The notes: a model not told the origin generated them from the letters alone. DNA of 40,211 nt from an uncultured Saprospiraceae bacterium (GCA_938007965.1 CALLMH010000089.1:1-40211); one strand, 5' to 3'. Positions 15,868 through 24,891 are shown, counted from the stretch's first letter. Translations and numbers: made by a program.

Positions 15868-15904
15868 AACCCTCAAGATGCATTACGCACTGAGGGTTTT
15901 TTTT
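15868..15904 (+). terminator. Rho-independent terminator after rsmG
   Basis: AACCCTCA (15868-15875) pairs with TGAGGGTT (15891-15898), followed by a run of T to 15904. It lies between convergent rsmG and the acyl-CoA dehydrogenase gene. Confidence 0.88.
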
Positions 15905-15922
15905 ATTTGGAAACACACTAGC

Positions 15923-17728
15923 TTAGAAACAATAGGCTCCTTCGCCGATCATTACTTCAGCTATATTTCTTCTTAGCTTCTTTACATTCTGAATAGGATA
16001 CTTGGTAAATATTCTGAACCCCTTGATATAATCTTCCTGATCATTTTCAGAAACAAAACTCGCCATTGCATCTAGCGCATTCTTGTATATTTTATGACTG
16101 GCTTCATATGTCAAGAGGTTAATCATGTCAGCGTATATTTCGGTATTTACTTTTTCAGTTTTCTCATTTTTGATTTTACCAGCTCTTATGATAGCTGACT
16201 CCACTGAGAATATGTCTATTACTATATCTGCCATGTTCATAAGCAACTCCTGTTCTTTCTTTAGATCAAGCTTACCTTCCATAGCTAGCTTTGCTGCACT
16301 ACCTAGAATCATAAGTAGCACTTTCTTGAAGTTGGCTACCGATTGTTTCTGTCTTCCATATGGCTCGTCGAATATCCTAGTATCTGTTGTTTGGCTTTGC
16401 AGTTCGCTTTGGACCGCCAGCGCTGGAGTCACTATATCTAGTTGACCTTTCATCGCTTTTTTTAGTAGCGTATTGATGATGACCATACGGTTGATCTCAT
16501 TGGTACCTTCAAAGATTCGATTGATTCTACTGTCTCTATACGCTCGGGCGATTACCCCTTCTTCGGAGTATCCCATACCTCCATGGATTTGTACACCTTC
16601 ATCCACACAATAGTCCAATACTTCCGAGCCTAATATTTTGATAATACTACACTCTAGTGCGTATTCTTCTGCCGCTTTTAGTTTTGCCCCAGAGTATGAT
16701 TCGCCTTTAGCTTTTAGGTCTTTTATTTTTTCATTGATAAAATGAGAAGTTCTGTAGAGTGCACTTTCTGATAGGAAGTTTTGCACACCCATTTCGGCGA
16801 TTTTATGTTGGATTGCTCCGAATTTACTGATTGGTGTTTTGAATTGCTGTCTCTCATTGGCATAGGCGATGCTTACTTCAGTAGCCATCTTTGACCCACC
16901 CAACACACTTGCTCCTAACTTGAATCTACCCGTGTTGAGCACATTGAATGCGATGTGATGACCCTTTCCGATCTCTCCGAGTAGATTTTCAACGGGAACT
17001 TTTACATTTTCCATGAATACCATTCTAGTAGAAGACCCTTTGATACCTAGCTTGGCTTCTTCTTCGCCAAATGATAATCCCTCTAATCCACGTTCTACAA
17101 TAAAGCCCGTAAACTTATCTCCGTCTACCTGAGCAAAAACCGTAAATATATCCGCAAACCCCGCATTGGTAATCCACATTTTCTGACCATTAAGAATATA
17201 GTGCTGACCATCATCTGACAGCACTGCACTGGCCTTTGCAGATAGTGCATCAGATCCACTTGAAGGTTCTGTAAGACAGTAACTGGCCTTGAATTCTCCA
17301 GTGATGAGTTTGGGTAGGTATTTTTCTTTTTGAGTGTCAGTACCAAAATATAATATCGGAAGCATCCCGATACCCGTATGCGCATTATAAGCTACTGAAA
17401 ATGATCCGGATGGTCCTACCGCTTCTCCTATTATAGTGTTCGTATTGAAATCCATATCCATACCACCATATTCCTCTGGCATATGAGTACCTAGCAGACC
17501 TAATTCACCAAACTTCTCTAGCAGTGTAGCAGCAATATTATTTTCTTGCTTTTCTATTTTGGCAGTATTGGAAAATACTTCCGCTTTATTGAATTCTTGA
17601 ACGGTTTCTTGTATCATTATTTGCTCTTCCGAAAAATCCTCCGGAGTAAATGTATCCTGCAAAGTGGACTCCTTAATCAAGAATTCGGCACCATTCAATA
17701 TTTCAGTTTTATCCGTTGAAGTATCCAT
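15923..17728 (-). CDS. Acyl-CoA dehydrogenase
   Basis: FAD-dependent first step of fatty-acid beta-oxidation. 601 residues: the usual three-domain core (about 35-425) plus a ~175-residue C-terminal helical extension as in very-long-chain-type enzymes. Signatures: YCLTEPSSGSD (150-160), KMWITNAG (183-190), the QIHGGMGYSEE block (380-390) and the IFEGTNEINR block, in which Glu407 is the likely catalytic base. Its promoter (17746-17776) is the best in the window on this strand and is covered by a perfect palindrome, suggesting a repressor of TetR or similar type. Alone in its transcription unit. Confidence 0.94.
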   Translation of the reverse strand: MDTSTDKTEILNGAEFLIKESTLQDTFTPEDFSEEQIMIQETVQEFNKAEVFSNTAKIEKQENNIAATLLEKFGELGLLGTHMPEEYGGMDMDFNTNTIIGEAVGPSGSFSVAYNAHTGIGMLPILYFGTDTQKEKYLPKLITGEFKASYCLTEPSSGSDALSAKASAVLSDDGQHYILNGQKMWITNAGFADIFTVFAQVDGDKFTGFIVERGLEGLSFGEEEAKLGIKGSSTRMVFMENVKVPVENLLGEIGKGHHIAFNVLNTGRFKLGASVLGGSKMATEVSIAYANERQQFKTPISKFGAIQHKIAEMGVQNFLSESALYRTSHFINEKIKDLKAKGESYSGAKLKAAEEYALECSIIKILGSEVLDYCVDEGVQIHGGMGYSEEGVIARAYRDSRINRIFEGTNEINRMVIINTLLKKAMKGQLDIVTPALAVQSELQSQTTDTRIFDEPYGRQKQSVANFKKVLLMILGSAAKLAMEGKLDLKKEQELLMNMADIVIDIFSVESAIIRAGKIKNEKTEKVNTEIYADMINLLTYEASHKIYKNALDAMASFVSENDQEDYIKGFRIFTKYPIQNVKKLRRNIAEVMIGEGAYCF

Positions 17729-17736
17729 ATTTATAA

Positions 17737-17776
17737 AATTTAACTCAAAGTTAAATTAATTAAACTAAATATACAA
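17737..17776 (-). promoter_or_regulatory. Consensus promoter with overlapping perfect dyad, acyl-CoA dehydrogenase gene
   Basis: On the minus strand TTG (17774-17776), exactly 20 bases, then TAACTTTG (17746-17753): the ideal Bacteroidota spacing. AATTTAACT (17737-17745) and AGTTAAATT (17749-17757) are exact inverted copies around CAA and cover the whole -7 element, the position expected for a repressor site. Leader length would be about a dozen bases. Confidence 0.72.
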
Positions 17777-18054
17777 TAGGATAGTGAAATTACGGAATAA
17801 AGATATTCTGAAAATAAAAATAAAAAGGCTTGTACCACGCATTATTATAGCTTATTCCCCTTCATTATTCCACTATTGGTTTGATGTATTTTGGGGTCCA
17901 TTACATCATGTATGGCACATGATGTATTTAACTCACAGTATAATTATTGTTACTCAAGGTGTTGTTCTGTCAACTCTAAAATGATATGATACGCATAAAA
18001 AAGCCCCAAGAGTTGATCCTGAGGCTTTCATTTAATCTTTATTTCATGAAGACA
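17777..18054. other. Intergenic region with a 25-bp hairpin
   Basis: No convincing gene. A 66-codon rightward frame from a GTG at 17784 shows no family resemblance. The notable element is TACATCATG (17902-17910) and CATGATGTA (17918-17926), exact inverted copies with a seven-base loop. The terminator of the DUF3127 gene follows at 17997-18028. Confidence 0.5.
17997..18028 (-). terminator. Terminator after the DUF3127 gene
   Basis: On the minus strand AAAGCC and GGCTTT pair (with CA/TG inside, after one mismatch) and a run of T follows (17997-18002 read as A on the plus strand). It lies 26 bases past the stop of the DUF3127 gene. Confidence 0.7.
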
Positions 18055-18435
18055 CTAGAACGGTAGATCATCTACATCTCCAGCGGCCATCATATCATTA
18101 CCGTCACTAAAGTTGGTAAATGGTGGCTCTTCTGTAGGCATATTTTCCGCAGCAGCGGGCGGTGGATTGACAGAGATTTTCTCTAATTTCCACGCATTCA
18201 GATTTGTAAAATATTTACCATTCCACTCTCGACCTCTAAGATCAAAGAATACCTTTATTTTATCTCCTTCATTAAATGGATCTACAGCTCCACATCTGTC
18301 CTGTACCAATTGGAATTTTACAAACTGTGGATATTGTCCATCCGTTTGAATAACAAATTCTCTAGCTTGAAAACTGTCCGTCTTATTTTCTGTCTCAAAC
18401 TTCTTATGTAATAAACCTTCTACTTCTAATGACAT
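18055..18435 (-). CDS. DUF3127 protein, SSB-like with acidic C-terminal tip
   Basis: 126 residues. Residues 1-88 match DUF3127, an OB-fold-like domain related in appearance to single-stranded DNA-binding proteins (FVIQTDGQYPQFVKFQLVQD, 27-46; DKIKVFFDLRGREWNGKYF, 58-76). A Pro/Ala/Glu-rich linker (~94-115) leads to the final residues GDVDDLPF. That acidic tip ending in Asp-Leu-Pro-Phe is the hallmark of bacterial SSB, through which it recruits repair and replication proteins. The tail and linker are plain in the sequence; ssDNA binding is inferred. It has its own promoter (18485-18513) and terminator. Confidence 0.88.
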   Translation of the reverse strand: MSLEVEGLLHKKFETENKTDSFQAREFVIQTDGQYPQFVKFQLVQDRCGAVDPFNEGDKIKVFFDLRGREWNGKYFTNLNAWKLEKISVNPPPAAAENMPTEEPPFTNFSDGNDMMAAGDVDDLPF

Positions 18436-18484
18436 GCTTATATATTTGTAAGTCTTATTATTTTATTCTTCAACTATTATAATG

Positions 18485-18513
18485 CAAAGATAGGCAAGAT
18501 AATTTCGAATCAA
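18485..18513 (-). promoter_or_regulatory. Promoter of the DUF3127 gene
   Basis: Minus strand: TTG (18511-18513), 18 bases, TATCTTTG (18485-18492). The -7 element is a full match and the spacing is one base short of the usual 19-21. It lies about 50 bases before the start codon. Confidence 0.6.
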
Positions 18514-18555
18514 GAATTACGAATAAGGAATATTTCTATATGTTGACCATATTCA

Positions 18556-19413
18556 TCACATTTTCCGAATCAGCCCCTCTTGAGTTACTGATGCTACCAG
18601 TTTTCCATCCCGTGTATACATCTTCCCCGTACAATATCCGCGCGCATTTCCTGCATAAGGACTTTCTACAGCGTACAGTATCCAATCATTGAGATCCACA
18701 TCACCGTGAAACCACATCGCATGGTCCAAACTTGCTATTCGCATCGGATCAGTAAACATCGACATATTGTGCGGCATCATAGCTGTGATGAGTAAGTTGA
18801 AATCAGACGCATACGTCATGATCGCCTGATTGAGTTTGATATTGCTATCAGCTACTTCACCATTGATCTTAAACCAAGTGTGGTTGTATGGTGGACGGAT
18901 ACCTGGATTAAATGGGTCATAATGTTCTACAGGGTGAAATATAATAGGACTATCTGGACTGAAGATTCCTTTTGGCTTCACATTAAACTTCTCCGCAAAC
19001 TGCGCAAATAGATCAGAAAATGAAGTCAAAGACTCCGGTTGTGCGACATTCGGCATCGCCATCTGATGATTGATGCCTTCCTCTGGGATATGGTAAGAGG
19101 CCGCCATGATGAATATCGTCTTATCATTTTGGAGGGCATTGACTCTTAGCGCATTGAAGCTTCTACCTTCTTTGATAACGTCTACTTGATATGTGATAGG
19201 TATGGAGATATCTCCTGGTCTCAGAAAATAACCATGAAGCGAATGTAGTACCTTATTGTCACTGCACATATGAGATGCAGCAGATACCGCTTGTGCAAGT
19301 ACTTGTCCGCCATATACTGCAAAACTTCCAATATCTAAGCTGGTACCGACAAAAGTATTCTCAGATTCCCGCTTAAGGTCTAGGATATCAAGAAGTTGTG
19401 AAAATTGAGACAT
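18556..19413 (-). CDS. tesB: Acyl-CoA thioesterase II (TesB)
   Basis: Hydrolyses acyl-CoA to free fatty acid and CoA. 285 residues with two hotdog domains, the same size as E. coli TesB, and the active-site residues fall at the same numbers: Asp204 in YASDFNLL, Ser228 in ASLDHAMWFH (Thr in E. coli) and Gln278 in SVTQEGLIR. The N-terminal FAVYGGQVLAQA (31-42) and LHSLHGYFLRPGD (56-68) are diagnostic. Divergent from the Nudix gene, 148 bases apart, with no clear -7 element in the gap. Confidence 0.95.
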   Translation of the reverse strand: MSQFSQLLDILDLKRESENTFVGTSLDIGSFAVYGGQVLAQAVSAASHMCSDNKVLHSLHGYFLRPGDISIPITYQVDVIKEGRSFNALRVNALQNDKTIFIMAASYHIPEEGINHQMAMPNVAQPESLTSFSDLFAQFAEKFNVKPKGIFSPDSPIIFHPVEHYDPFNPGIRPPYNHTWFKINGEVADSNIKLNQAIMTYASDFNLLITAMMPHNMSMFTDPMRIASLDHAMWFHGDVDLNDWILYAVESPYAGNARGYCTGKMYTRDGKLVASVTQEGLIRKM

Positions 19414-19561
19414 ATGATTTTTTTATGAGTTTGGTTTGAGTGTTTATCTTTTGCTCAAGCCAATATTTTTTTAGGAATTGCAAGTATACTAACTTACTAC
19501 CTGACAAGAAAATGCAGATTATAAAAAGAAACATTCGACAGGTATTACTGTTTACAACATT

Positions 19562-20203
19562 ATGAAATACGATTCTACAAATACGATAGATAATATTAAG
19601 AGCGCTCTTGCACTAGATTTACCGGGGCAGTATTATCAGAATCTTATGTCTCCTGTAGAAGCACATGAAAAATATAGGATTATACCCAAGGATCATAGGG
19701 TAGCCTGCGTAATGGCGCTCATACACCCGAAGCCAGATGGTCAATTGTACATTACCTATATAGAGCGAGCGTCTAGCCACCCTGATGATAAGCATGCTGG
19801 TCAGATCGGTCTTCCAGGAGGCAAGTTCGAAGACGAGGATGAGTCGTTGGTCATCTGCGCATTGAGAGAAGTAGAGGAAGAAATCGGTGTAAAGGGTGGA
19901 GATATTATAATCCTCGGAGAATTGACATCTCTGTATGTATTTGCCAGCAATTTTCTAGTATATCCATTCGTAGGGTATATCGATTATGAACCGAAATATA
20001 CACCGCAGATCGAAGAGGTAGCTGGTATCATAGAGGTACCCCTATCCAATCTATCAGATCCACAATTCAAGACGAGTAAACCGAAGAAACTGGTCAATGG
20101 TCTAGAAATTGCAGTGCCAGGATATAACATCGATGGCCACTTCTTATGGGGCGCGACTGCTATGATTAGTAGTGAGTTAGAGCGCTTATTAGAAACACAA
20201 TAA
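19562..20203 (+). CDS. Nudix hydrolase, CoA-pyrophosphatase-like
   Basis: 213 residues. The Nudix box runs from Gly86 to Val110, ending ALREVEEEIGV. Just before it, YIERASSHPDDKHAGQIGLP (66-85) resembles the upstream signature of CoA-cleaving Nudix enzymes (R-S...H-x-GQI-x-[FL]-PGG). It would split CoA or a related nucleotide diphosphate. No signal peptide. Alone on the plus strand, divergent from tesB and convergent with the YdjM-like gene; adjacency to a thioesterase fits CoA turnover, but that is inference. Confidence 0.9.
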   Translation: MKYDSTNTIDNIKSALALDLPGQYYQNLMSPVEAHEKYRIIPKDHRVACVMALIHPKPDGQLYITYIERASSHPDDKHAGQIGLPGGKFEDEDESLVICALREVEEEIGVKGGDIIILGELTSLYVFASNFLVYPFVGYIDYEPKYTPQIEEVAGIIEVPLSNLSDPQFKTSKPKKLVNGLEIAVPGYNIDGHFLWGATAMISSELERLLETQ

Positions 20204-20304
20204 GTTTTCTGGTTTGGCACCAATCAAAGGGAGTGGTCAGTGGTTAGTATTATCTATTGGTAAATCTTGACATGAGAGAACTAGCAGATTGATATTCACA
20301 TCAC

Positions 20305-21594
20305 TCAAATGCCACTAATCCGCTCAAATAGTTTACTGAAAATTTCTTCCTCAGAGCCTCGTTTTGGTCCTCCATCGGCAGTTTGTAACTGATAATTTCC
20401 ATTTTCCCTTTTGTCCACTACAAATCTAAAAATATAGCTGTCCTCATTTACATCTTTCCCATCAAAGGTGCCATATCTCATGTCATTGATCTGCAGGAGT
20501 CCGTCTTTTCTCCGCATCACAGAATAGTAATCGTTGCTAAACCATTTGAGTGTATTCACTACTTCATCATCCGATTTATAATTTAGTAGATTATGATTCT
20601 TCGGTATTTCATAAAGTTTGAATTTTTGCTCTTTATCATAGAATGAGTACTGTCCAGTGTAAAAAGACGACTCCGTCTCTGCAGTTCCAGACCAGAGAAG
20701 ATTATTTAATATCGTAGGACCAGTCATATATCGTGTATATGGGATATTTTGATCAGCCAGCGTTTTCTCCATTATTTTGTTGACTTTCGATTTATTATAG
20801 AATGTCCATCCCAAGTATAGACTACTTACTATTATTCCCGTTGCATTTACATAGCTGCGCAGCTTGTAATTTGCCCATGATAGTTGAAATGACCGATTGA
20901 TATTATTCTCTGATTCTTTGTCGTATTTTCTTGATAGAAAAGATGCCACAATAAGGCATATCAAAAATGGAAACGTATAAGATGGATCAGCCACTGAGAT
21001 ATTATTGAGCGCTACCCGATAATTAGAAAATGGAGCAAATAACTGTGTACCATACACTGTGAAACAGTCTAGTAAGGGATGGGTAAAAATCGCCCAGAAA
21101 AATAATTTGTACCATGACCAATATCCGATATCTATTCTTTCTTGGTCTACGTTGAGATATCCTTTGATAAGTCGAGCGCCGAAGTAACTGACCAAACCTA
21201 AGGTCACTATTGCACTGAATATCATAGCTACAGTACCGCCGAGAATCCTACTTATTATGATCACCGCTACTGAACCTAAAACCATGAATAGTACTCCGAA
21301 AACCGTTGCCGTCATCTTGTACCCTCGTTTTCTATGGTGTCCATTACTGTATAGCCAATGGGCATAATACGATATCAAAAATGAGAACGTCACAGCAAAA
21401 AATATTGAGTGGGTTATAGCTCTATGAAATGCGAGACCATTGATCTCATCCATGAATAGACTGCCGATCATCACATCTAGATCAGGGATAGTCCCCGCTA
21501 TGGCGCCCCAGAGCATAGCCCTGTTTCCTATTTTTCGTCCAGCGGCAACTTCACCTACTGCAGCACCAAGTACAATTTGAGTTAATGAATCCAT
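20305..21594 (-). CDS. YdjM-like inner-membrane metal-dependent hydrolase
   Basis: 429 residues. The N-terminal half is the YdjM/DUF457 family: MDSLTQIVLGAAVGE, AGTIPDLDV (33-41) with paired Asp, FHRAITHS (56-63) with two His, and later THPLLDCFTVYGTQLFAPFS. These His/Asp residues are the predicted metal site. About five membrane helices lie in the first 250 residues, then a soluble C-terminal part (~260-429). The family is described as membrane-bound metal-dependent hydrolases; the substrate is unknown. Confidence 0.9.
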   Translation of the reverse strand: MDSLTQIVLGAAVGEVAAGRKIGNRAMLWGAIAGTIPDLDVMIGSLFMDEINGLAFHRAITHSIFFAVTFSFLISYYAHWLYSNGHHRKRGYKMTATVFGVLFMVLGSVAVIIISRILGGTVAMIFSAIVTLGLVSYFGARLIKGYLNVDQERIDIGYWSWYKLFFWAIFTHPLLDCFTVYGTQLFAPFSNYRVALNNISVADPSYTFPFLICLIVASFLSRKYDKESENNINRSFQLSWANYKLRSYVNATGIIVSSLYLGWTFYNKSKVNKIMEKTLADQNIPYTRYMTGPTILNNLLWSGTAETESSFYTGQYSFYDKEQKFKLYEIPKNHNLLNYKSDDEVVNTLKWFSNDYYSVMRRKDGLLQINDMRYGTFDGKDVNEDSYIFRFVVDKRENGNYQLQTADGGPKRGSEEEIFSKLFERISGI

Positions 21595-21742
21595 GATGGG
21601 TTTAACGTGGTTTTGGGATCAAAGTTTATATTATTCATGTAACTCTAAATACATCAATCGGCGAATTAGATAGATGATGAATACATATGTCAATCAAAGA
21701 GATAAAATTAGGATTATTGATGAGGACAATATTTTTACATCG

Positions 21743-21774
21743 AAAAAATACTCTTTCGTCAAAAAACGAGAAAG
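21743..21774 (-). terminator. Weak hairpin terminator after the 306-residue secreted-protein gene
   Basis: On the minus strand CTTTC(T)CGT and ACGAAAG pair across TTTTTG with a small bulge, followed by AGTATTTTTTC. It lies just after the stop at 21783. Confidence 0.4.
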
Positions 21775-21782
21775 ACTGTTCA

Positions 21783-22703
21783 TTACCCTTTTATCTCGAT
21801 GATTCTATCCTTTACTGTCACATCATCACCGTTAGTAATTTGTTCTGACTCTTGACTGTATATTACCCATCCAGAGGGACTATGTATTTCCGAACCACCC
21901 CATATCTGCTTCGTTACAGTAGGGAAGTCTTCATATGCAGGTAGTGATCCTTCTACTATATTTAGTGATTGCAGATAGTCGAACGTCACAGCTGTCAACT
22001 GTCGCGGATTTATATTCTGGAATGACTTAATAATATAGGTGTTATTTTCAGGAAGTAATTCATCTAGCACCATAGCCGCAGTAGCATCCAGCGGATCACC
22101 CCCATAGTTGTTTGCTATTTTGATATTTTTCGTGATCGTCTCGCCTAGCTTATATTTAGCACCATGATAGGCCAAATACTGATTGGCATCTCTTACGACA
22201 TATGTTTCTATTGATTTTTTAGTGCTGTGTTTTCTTTTGATTTTGTTGATCTTAGTCAATGCCGCTGGTTTATTAGCATATTCTGTTAGTAAAGACTTGC
22301 ACTTATCTGCCACAATCAACGATAAGTCTTCCCAATTGAGCACTTCAACGATGCTTCCATATACATCCGTTGTTATTTTTATAGGAGTATCAGATAATAT
22401 CGCTTCCAACTGTACTTCTAGAGCACTACTGTTTGAAAACTGAAAATTTTTCTTTGTCCAATCTAAGATATATCCATAAGAAGTGGAGTCCGAAACTTTT
22501 ATTTCTATATCATAAGAATCCGAGATTGTAGATAGTGTATCCTCATTCATCATCACTACTTCTGACTCTGTCACGTGATACTGTTGTGTTTCACCCATTT
22601 TCCAATAAGAGATTACTTGAACTGTAGAGTCTTTCATGTCTATTTGTGCCGATGATTGACCAAAAGTCAAGGCTAGTAAGAATAGCAAAATCTGTTTTTT
22701 CAT
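21783..22703 (-). CDS. Secreted protein of unknown function
   Basis: 306 residues. A clear signal peptide (1-19, MKKQILLFLLALTFGQSSAQ, cleavage near Ala19) and no other membrane segment, so periplasmic or surface exposed. The mature protein is beta-rich with repeated Ser/Thr-Asp-Ser stretches; a segment near the C-terminus (WGGSEIHSPSGWVIYSQESE) stands out but matches no motif I know. There is no lipobox and no T9SS tail. It lies between the DUF819 gene (186 bases upstream) and the YdjM-like gene. Confidence 0.78.
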   Translation of the reverse strand: MKKQILLFLLALTFGQSSAQIDMKDSTVQVISYWKMGETQQYHVTESEVVMMNEDTLSTISDSYDIEIKVSDSTSYGYILDWTKKNFQFSNSSALEVQLEAILSDTPIKITTDVYGSIVEVLNWEDLSLIVADKCKSLLTEYANKPAALTKINKIKRKHSTKKSIETYVVRDANQYLAYHGAKYKLGETITKNIKIANNYGGDPLDATAAMVLDELLPENNTYIIKSFQNINPRQLTAVTFDYLQSLNIVEGSLPAYEDFPTVTKQIWGGSEIHSPSGWVIYSQESEQITNGDDVTVKDRIIEIKG

Positions 22704-22889
22704 ATGTTTTTTTGTCTTTTTTGAACTTCACGCATTTACTTTTAATAAGCTGCGCTTAGACCGTTTCACCGTTCGATTTTCGACTGTTTTCTTAGATATG
22801 ACTTAGATACATATCTGATAAATAACTATTTGCTTGAGCATCTAAGTACTTAGTTGTAGGAGATTCCTATTGTTGATAAATTCATATCA
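22704..22889. other. Intergenic gap with small dyads
   Basis: Between two leftward genes. It contains TTAGATATG/CATATCTGA (22792-22818, one wobble pair) and the 12-base palindrome CTAAGTACTTAG (22842-22853). No consensus -7 element for the downstream gene and no U-tract are seen, so neither a promoter nor a terminator can be assigned. Confidence 0.35.
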
Positions 22890-24305
22890 TCATCCTCCAG
22901 CTACGAGGGCCATCAACTGTGCACATATGAGTGCTCCGTATGTACCCATCGCATAACCTAGCACCGCCATCAATACTCCCACAGGAGCTAAAGAAGGGCT
23001 GAATGCAGATGCTACAATAGGCGCCGATGCAGCTCCTCCGATATTCGCTTGGCTACCGACAGCTACAAAGAAGAACGGTGCCCTGATCAACTTCGCCACC
23101 AATAACAATATCCCAACATGGATAAGCATCCAAATAATTCCAATCGCAAATAATCCTAGATTACTAAATACTTCTCCAAGATTCATTTTCATACCGATAG
23201 TTGCAACTAAAACGTAGATAAATATAGATCCCCATCGCGAAGCGCCTACGCCTTCGAGTTTTTTTGCATTTGTAAAACTGAGTACCAAACCGATCGTAGT
23301 AGCGATTACGACCAACCAGAAAAAACCTGATGTCAGTGAAGTAAGATTCCACTTGGCCAGCGTATCTTTATGCGCACCTAAAGCCGGCGATATGATATCG
23401 GATCCCAAGTGTGCAAGTGCTACTCCACCGAATGCAATAGCCATCAATACGAACAACTTTGTCGTCGTAGGCATCTCAGAAATACTCGCTCGATAATCCG
23501 CAACTTTGTTTTTTAGGTCGGTGATCGCACTATTATCAGCCTTCAGTTTAGCATCTATCTTATCACTGATATTAGCCCCGTACAAGAGGAATCCCATCCA
23601 GATATTGGCTACTACTACATCGACTACGATCATAGTACCGAAGAGATTGTCCTTCACCTCATAGATTTCTTTCATTGCCGCTTGATTGGCACCTCCCCCG
23701 ATCCAACTACCCGCTATGGTCGATAGCCCTCTCCATAATTCGTCAGGGTTAGCACCTATCACATCAGGCATCAACTTGCTAGCAGCCAGCAGTGCTATCG
23801 GCCCTCCAATAATAATCCCCACCGTCGCCGCACCAAACATAATCAACGCCTTAGGTCCCAGATTAATCAGTCCCTTGAGGTCTATGCCTAAGCATAGTAA
23901 TAATAAACTTGCGGGAAGTAAATACCTAGAAGCAACAAAATACAACTGAGAATGTCCTTGAAAACCTCCGTACAGCGATTTGTCTATGCCGCTAGATTCT
24001 AATAGGGATGTGATTTCATTATAGTTCATATCTTGGGTAAGTGTCACGCCGACAGACTGCGCAAACTCATATATACCCGCTTCGTACCAGTGTGGTGCGA
24101 TGAGCCCAAGTGGCCAATTCAATAACGCTGGTACGAAATAACATAATAACAATGAAGGAACGTAGGTATAGAACTTCTTCCAAGCTGGAGAATCTAGACT
24201 ACTCGTGTGAAATATAAATGCAAGAACCGCCATCAACAGTCCAAGTACTACGGCATCATTCGTAAATACAGGCCTAGCATCTAGTAAAAACATCAAAGAA
24301 GACAT
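22890..24305 (-). CDS. DUF819 (YjcL-like) membrane protein
   Basis: 471 residues with about 11-12 membrane helices. Family-typical blocks: ALLASKLMP (172-180), the Gly-rich STIAGSWIGGGANQAAMKEI (195-214), and a second inverted-repeat-like half containing VGSQANIGGAASAPIVASAF near residue 423. The paired GGGANQ and QANIGGAASAP elements suggest a two-fold transporter architecture with substrate-binding re-entrant loops. The substrate is not known. Divergent from the CYTH gene, 106 bases apart. Confidence 0.9.
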   Translation of the reverse strand: MSSLMFLLDARPVFTNDAVVLGLLMAVLAFIFHTSSLDSPAWKKFYTYVPSLLLCYFVPALLNWPLGLIAPHWYEAGIYEFAQSVGVTLTQDMNYNEITSLLESSGIDKSLYGGFQGHSQLYFVASRYLLPASLLLLCLGIDLKGLINLGPKALIMFGAATVGIIIGGPIALLAASKLMPDVIGANPDELWRGLSTIAGSWIGGGANQAAMKEIYEVKDNLFGTMIVVDVVVANIWMGFLLYGANISDKIDAKLKADNSAITDLKNKVADYRASISEMPTTTKLFVLMAIAFGGVALAHLGSDIISPALGAHKDTLAKWNLTSLTSGFFWLVVIATTIGLVLSFTNAKKLEGVGASRWGSIFIYVLVATIGMKMNLGEVFSNLGLFAIGIIWMLIHVGILLLVAKLIRAPFFFVAVGSQANIGGAASAPIVASAFSPSLAPVGVLMAVLGYAMGTYGALICAQLMALVAGG

Positions 24306-24351
24306 ATGTGGTTTGTTTTTTGAAAGGGTAAGATAATAAAGATGTTTGTTT

Positions 24352-24359
24352 TAATTTTG
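24352..24359 (+). promoter_or_regulatory. -7 element before the CYTH gene
   Basis: TAATTTTG matches TAnnTTTG and lies 52 bases before the ATG at 24412. No TTG at the ideal distance upstream. Confidence 0.4.
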
Positions 24360-24411
24360 TGAATGATGAAAGATGATTTTATTTTTCTGTCAGAATAGAA
24401 ATATATAAAAA

Positions 24412-24891
24412 ATGGGTATCGAAATAGAAAGAAAATTTCTTCTCAAAAATGAAGAATGGAGATTGGAAGTAAGTTCTAAGACGATCATAAAACAAGGATA
24501 TCTAAATTCTGATAAAGAGAGAACCGTGAGAATAAGAGTCCGAAATGATAAAGGATTCTTGACGATAAAAGGAGAAAATACCAATGCTACTCGGCAAGAA
24601 TACGAATATGAGATACCCGTACCAGATGCAGAATCATTGTTACTTCTTTGCCAAAAACCAATCATAGAAAAAGTCAGATACCTAGTTCCAAGAGGTGGCA
24701 AAACATGGGAGATCGACGATTTTGGAGGTGATAACCTTGGGCTTATCCTAGCCGAAATCGAACTAGAGTCAGAGGAAGAACAAATCGAAATTCCATCATG
24801 GATAGGCACAGAGGTAACCCATGATACCAGATACTTCAACTCCAGTCTAATAAGTCACCCTTATTCGAAGTTTGAGGAGAATCTCATATAA
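24412..24891 (+). CDS. CYTH-domain triphosphatase-like protein
   Basis: 159 residues, a complete CYTH domain. It begins with the defining ExExK element, MGIEIERKFLL (Glu4, Glu6, Lys8). Alternating Arg/Lys/Glu strands of the triphosphate tunnel follow: RTVRIRVRN, GFLTIKGE, EYEYEIP, and WEIDDFGGDNLGLILAEIEL near the C-terminus. Members hydrolyse inorganic triphosphate or thiamine triphosphate, or form class 2 adenylate cyclases; a short single-domain protein of this kind most likely cleaves triphosphate, but the substrate cannot be fixed from sequence. It precedes the histidine kinase by 76 bases. Confidence 0.93.
   Translation: MGIEIERKFLLKNEEWRLEVSSKTIIKQGYLNSDKERTVRIRVRNDKGFLTIKGENTNATRQEYEYEIPVPDAESLLLLCQKPIIEKVRYLVPRGGKTWEIDDFGGDNLGLILAEIELESEEEQIEIPSWIGTEVTHDTRYFNSSLISHPYSKFEENLI

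Noticed and set aside
17784-17984. 66-codon rightward frame between the acyl-CoA dehydrogenase and DUF3127 genes
   Set aside because: GTG start only six bases past the first adenines of an opposing promoter, no family resemblance, and it contains a perfect hairpin better explained as non-coding.
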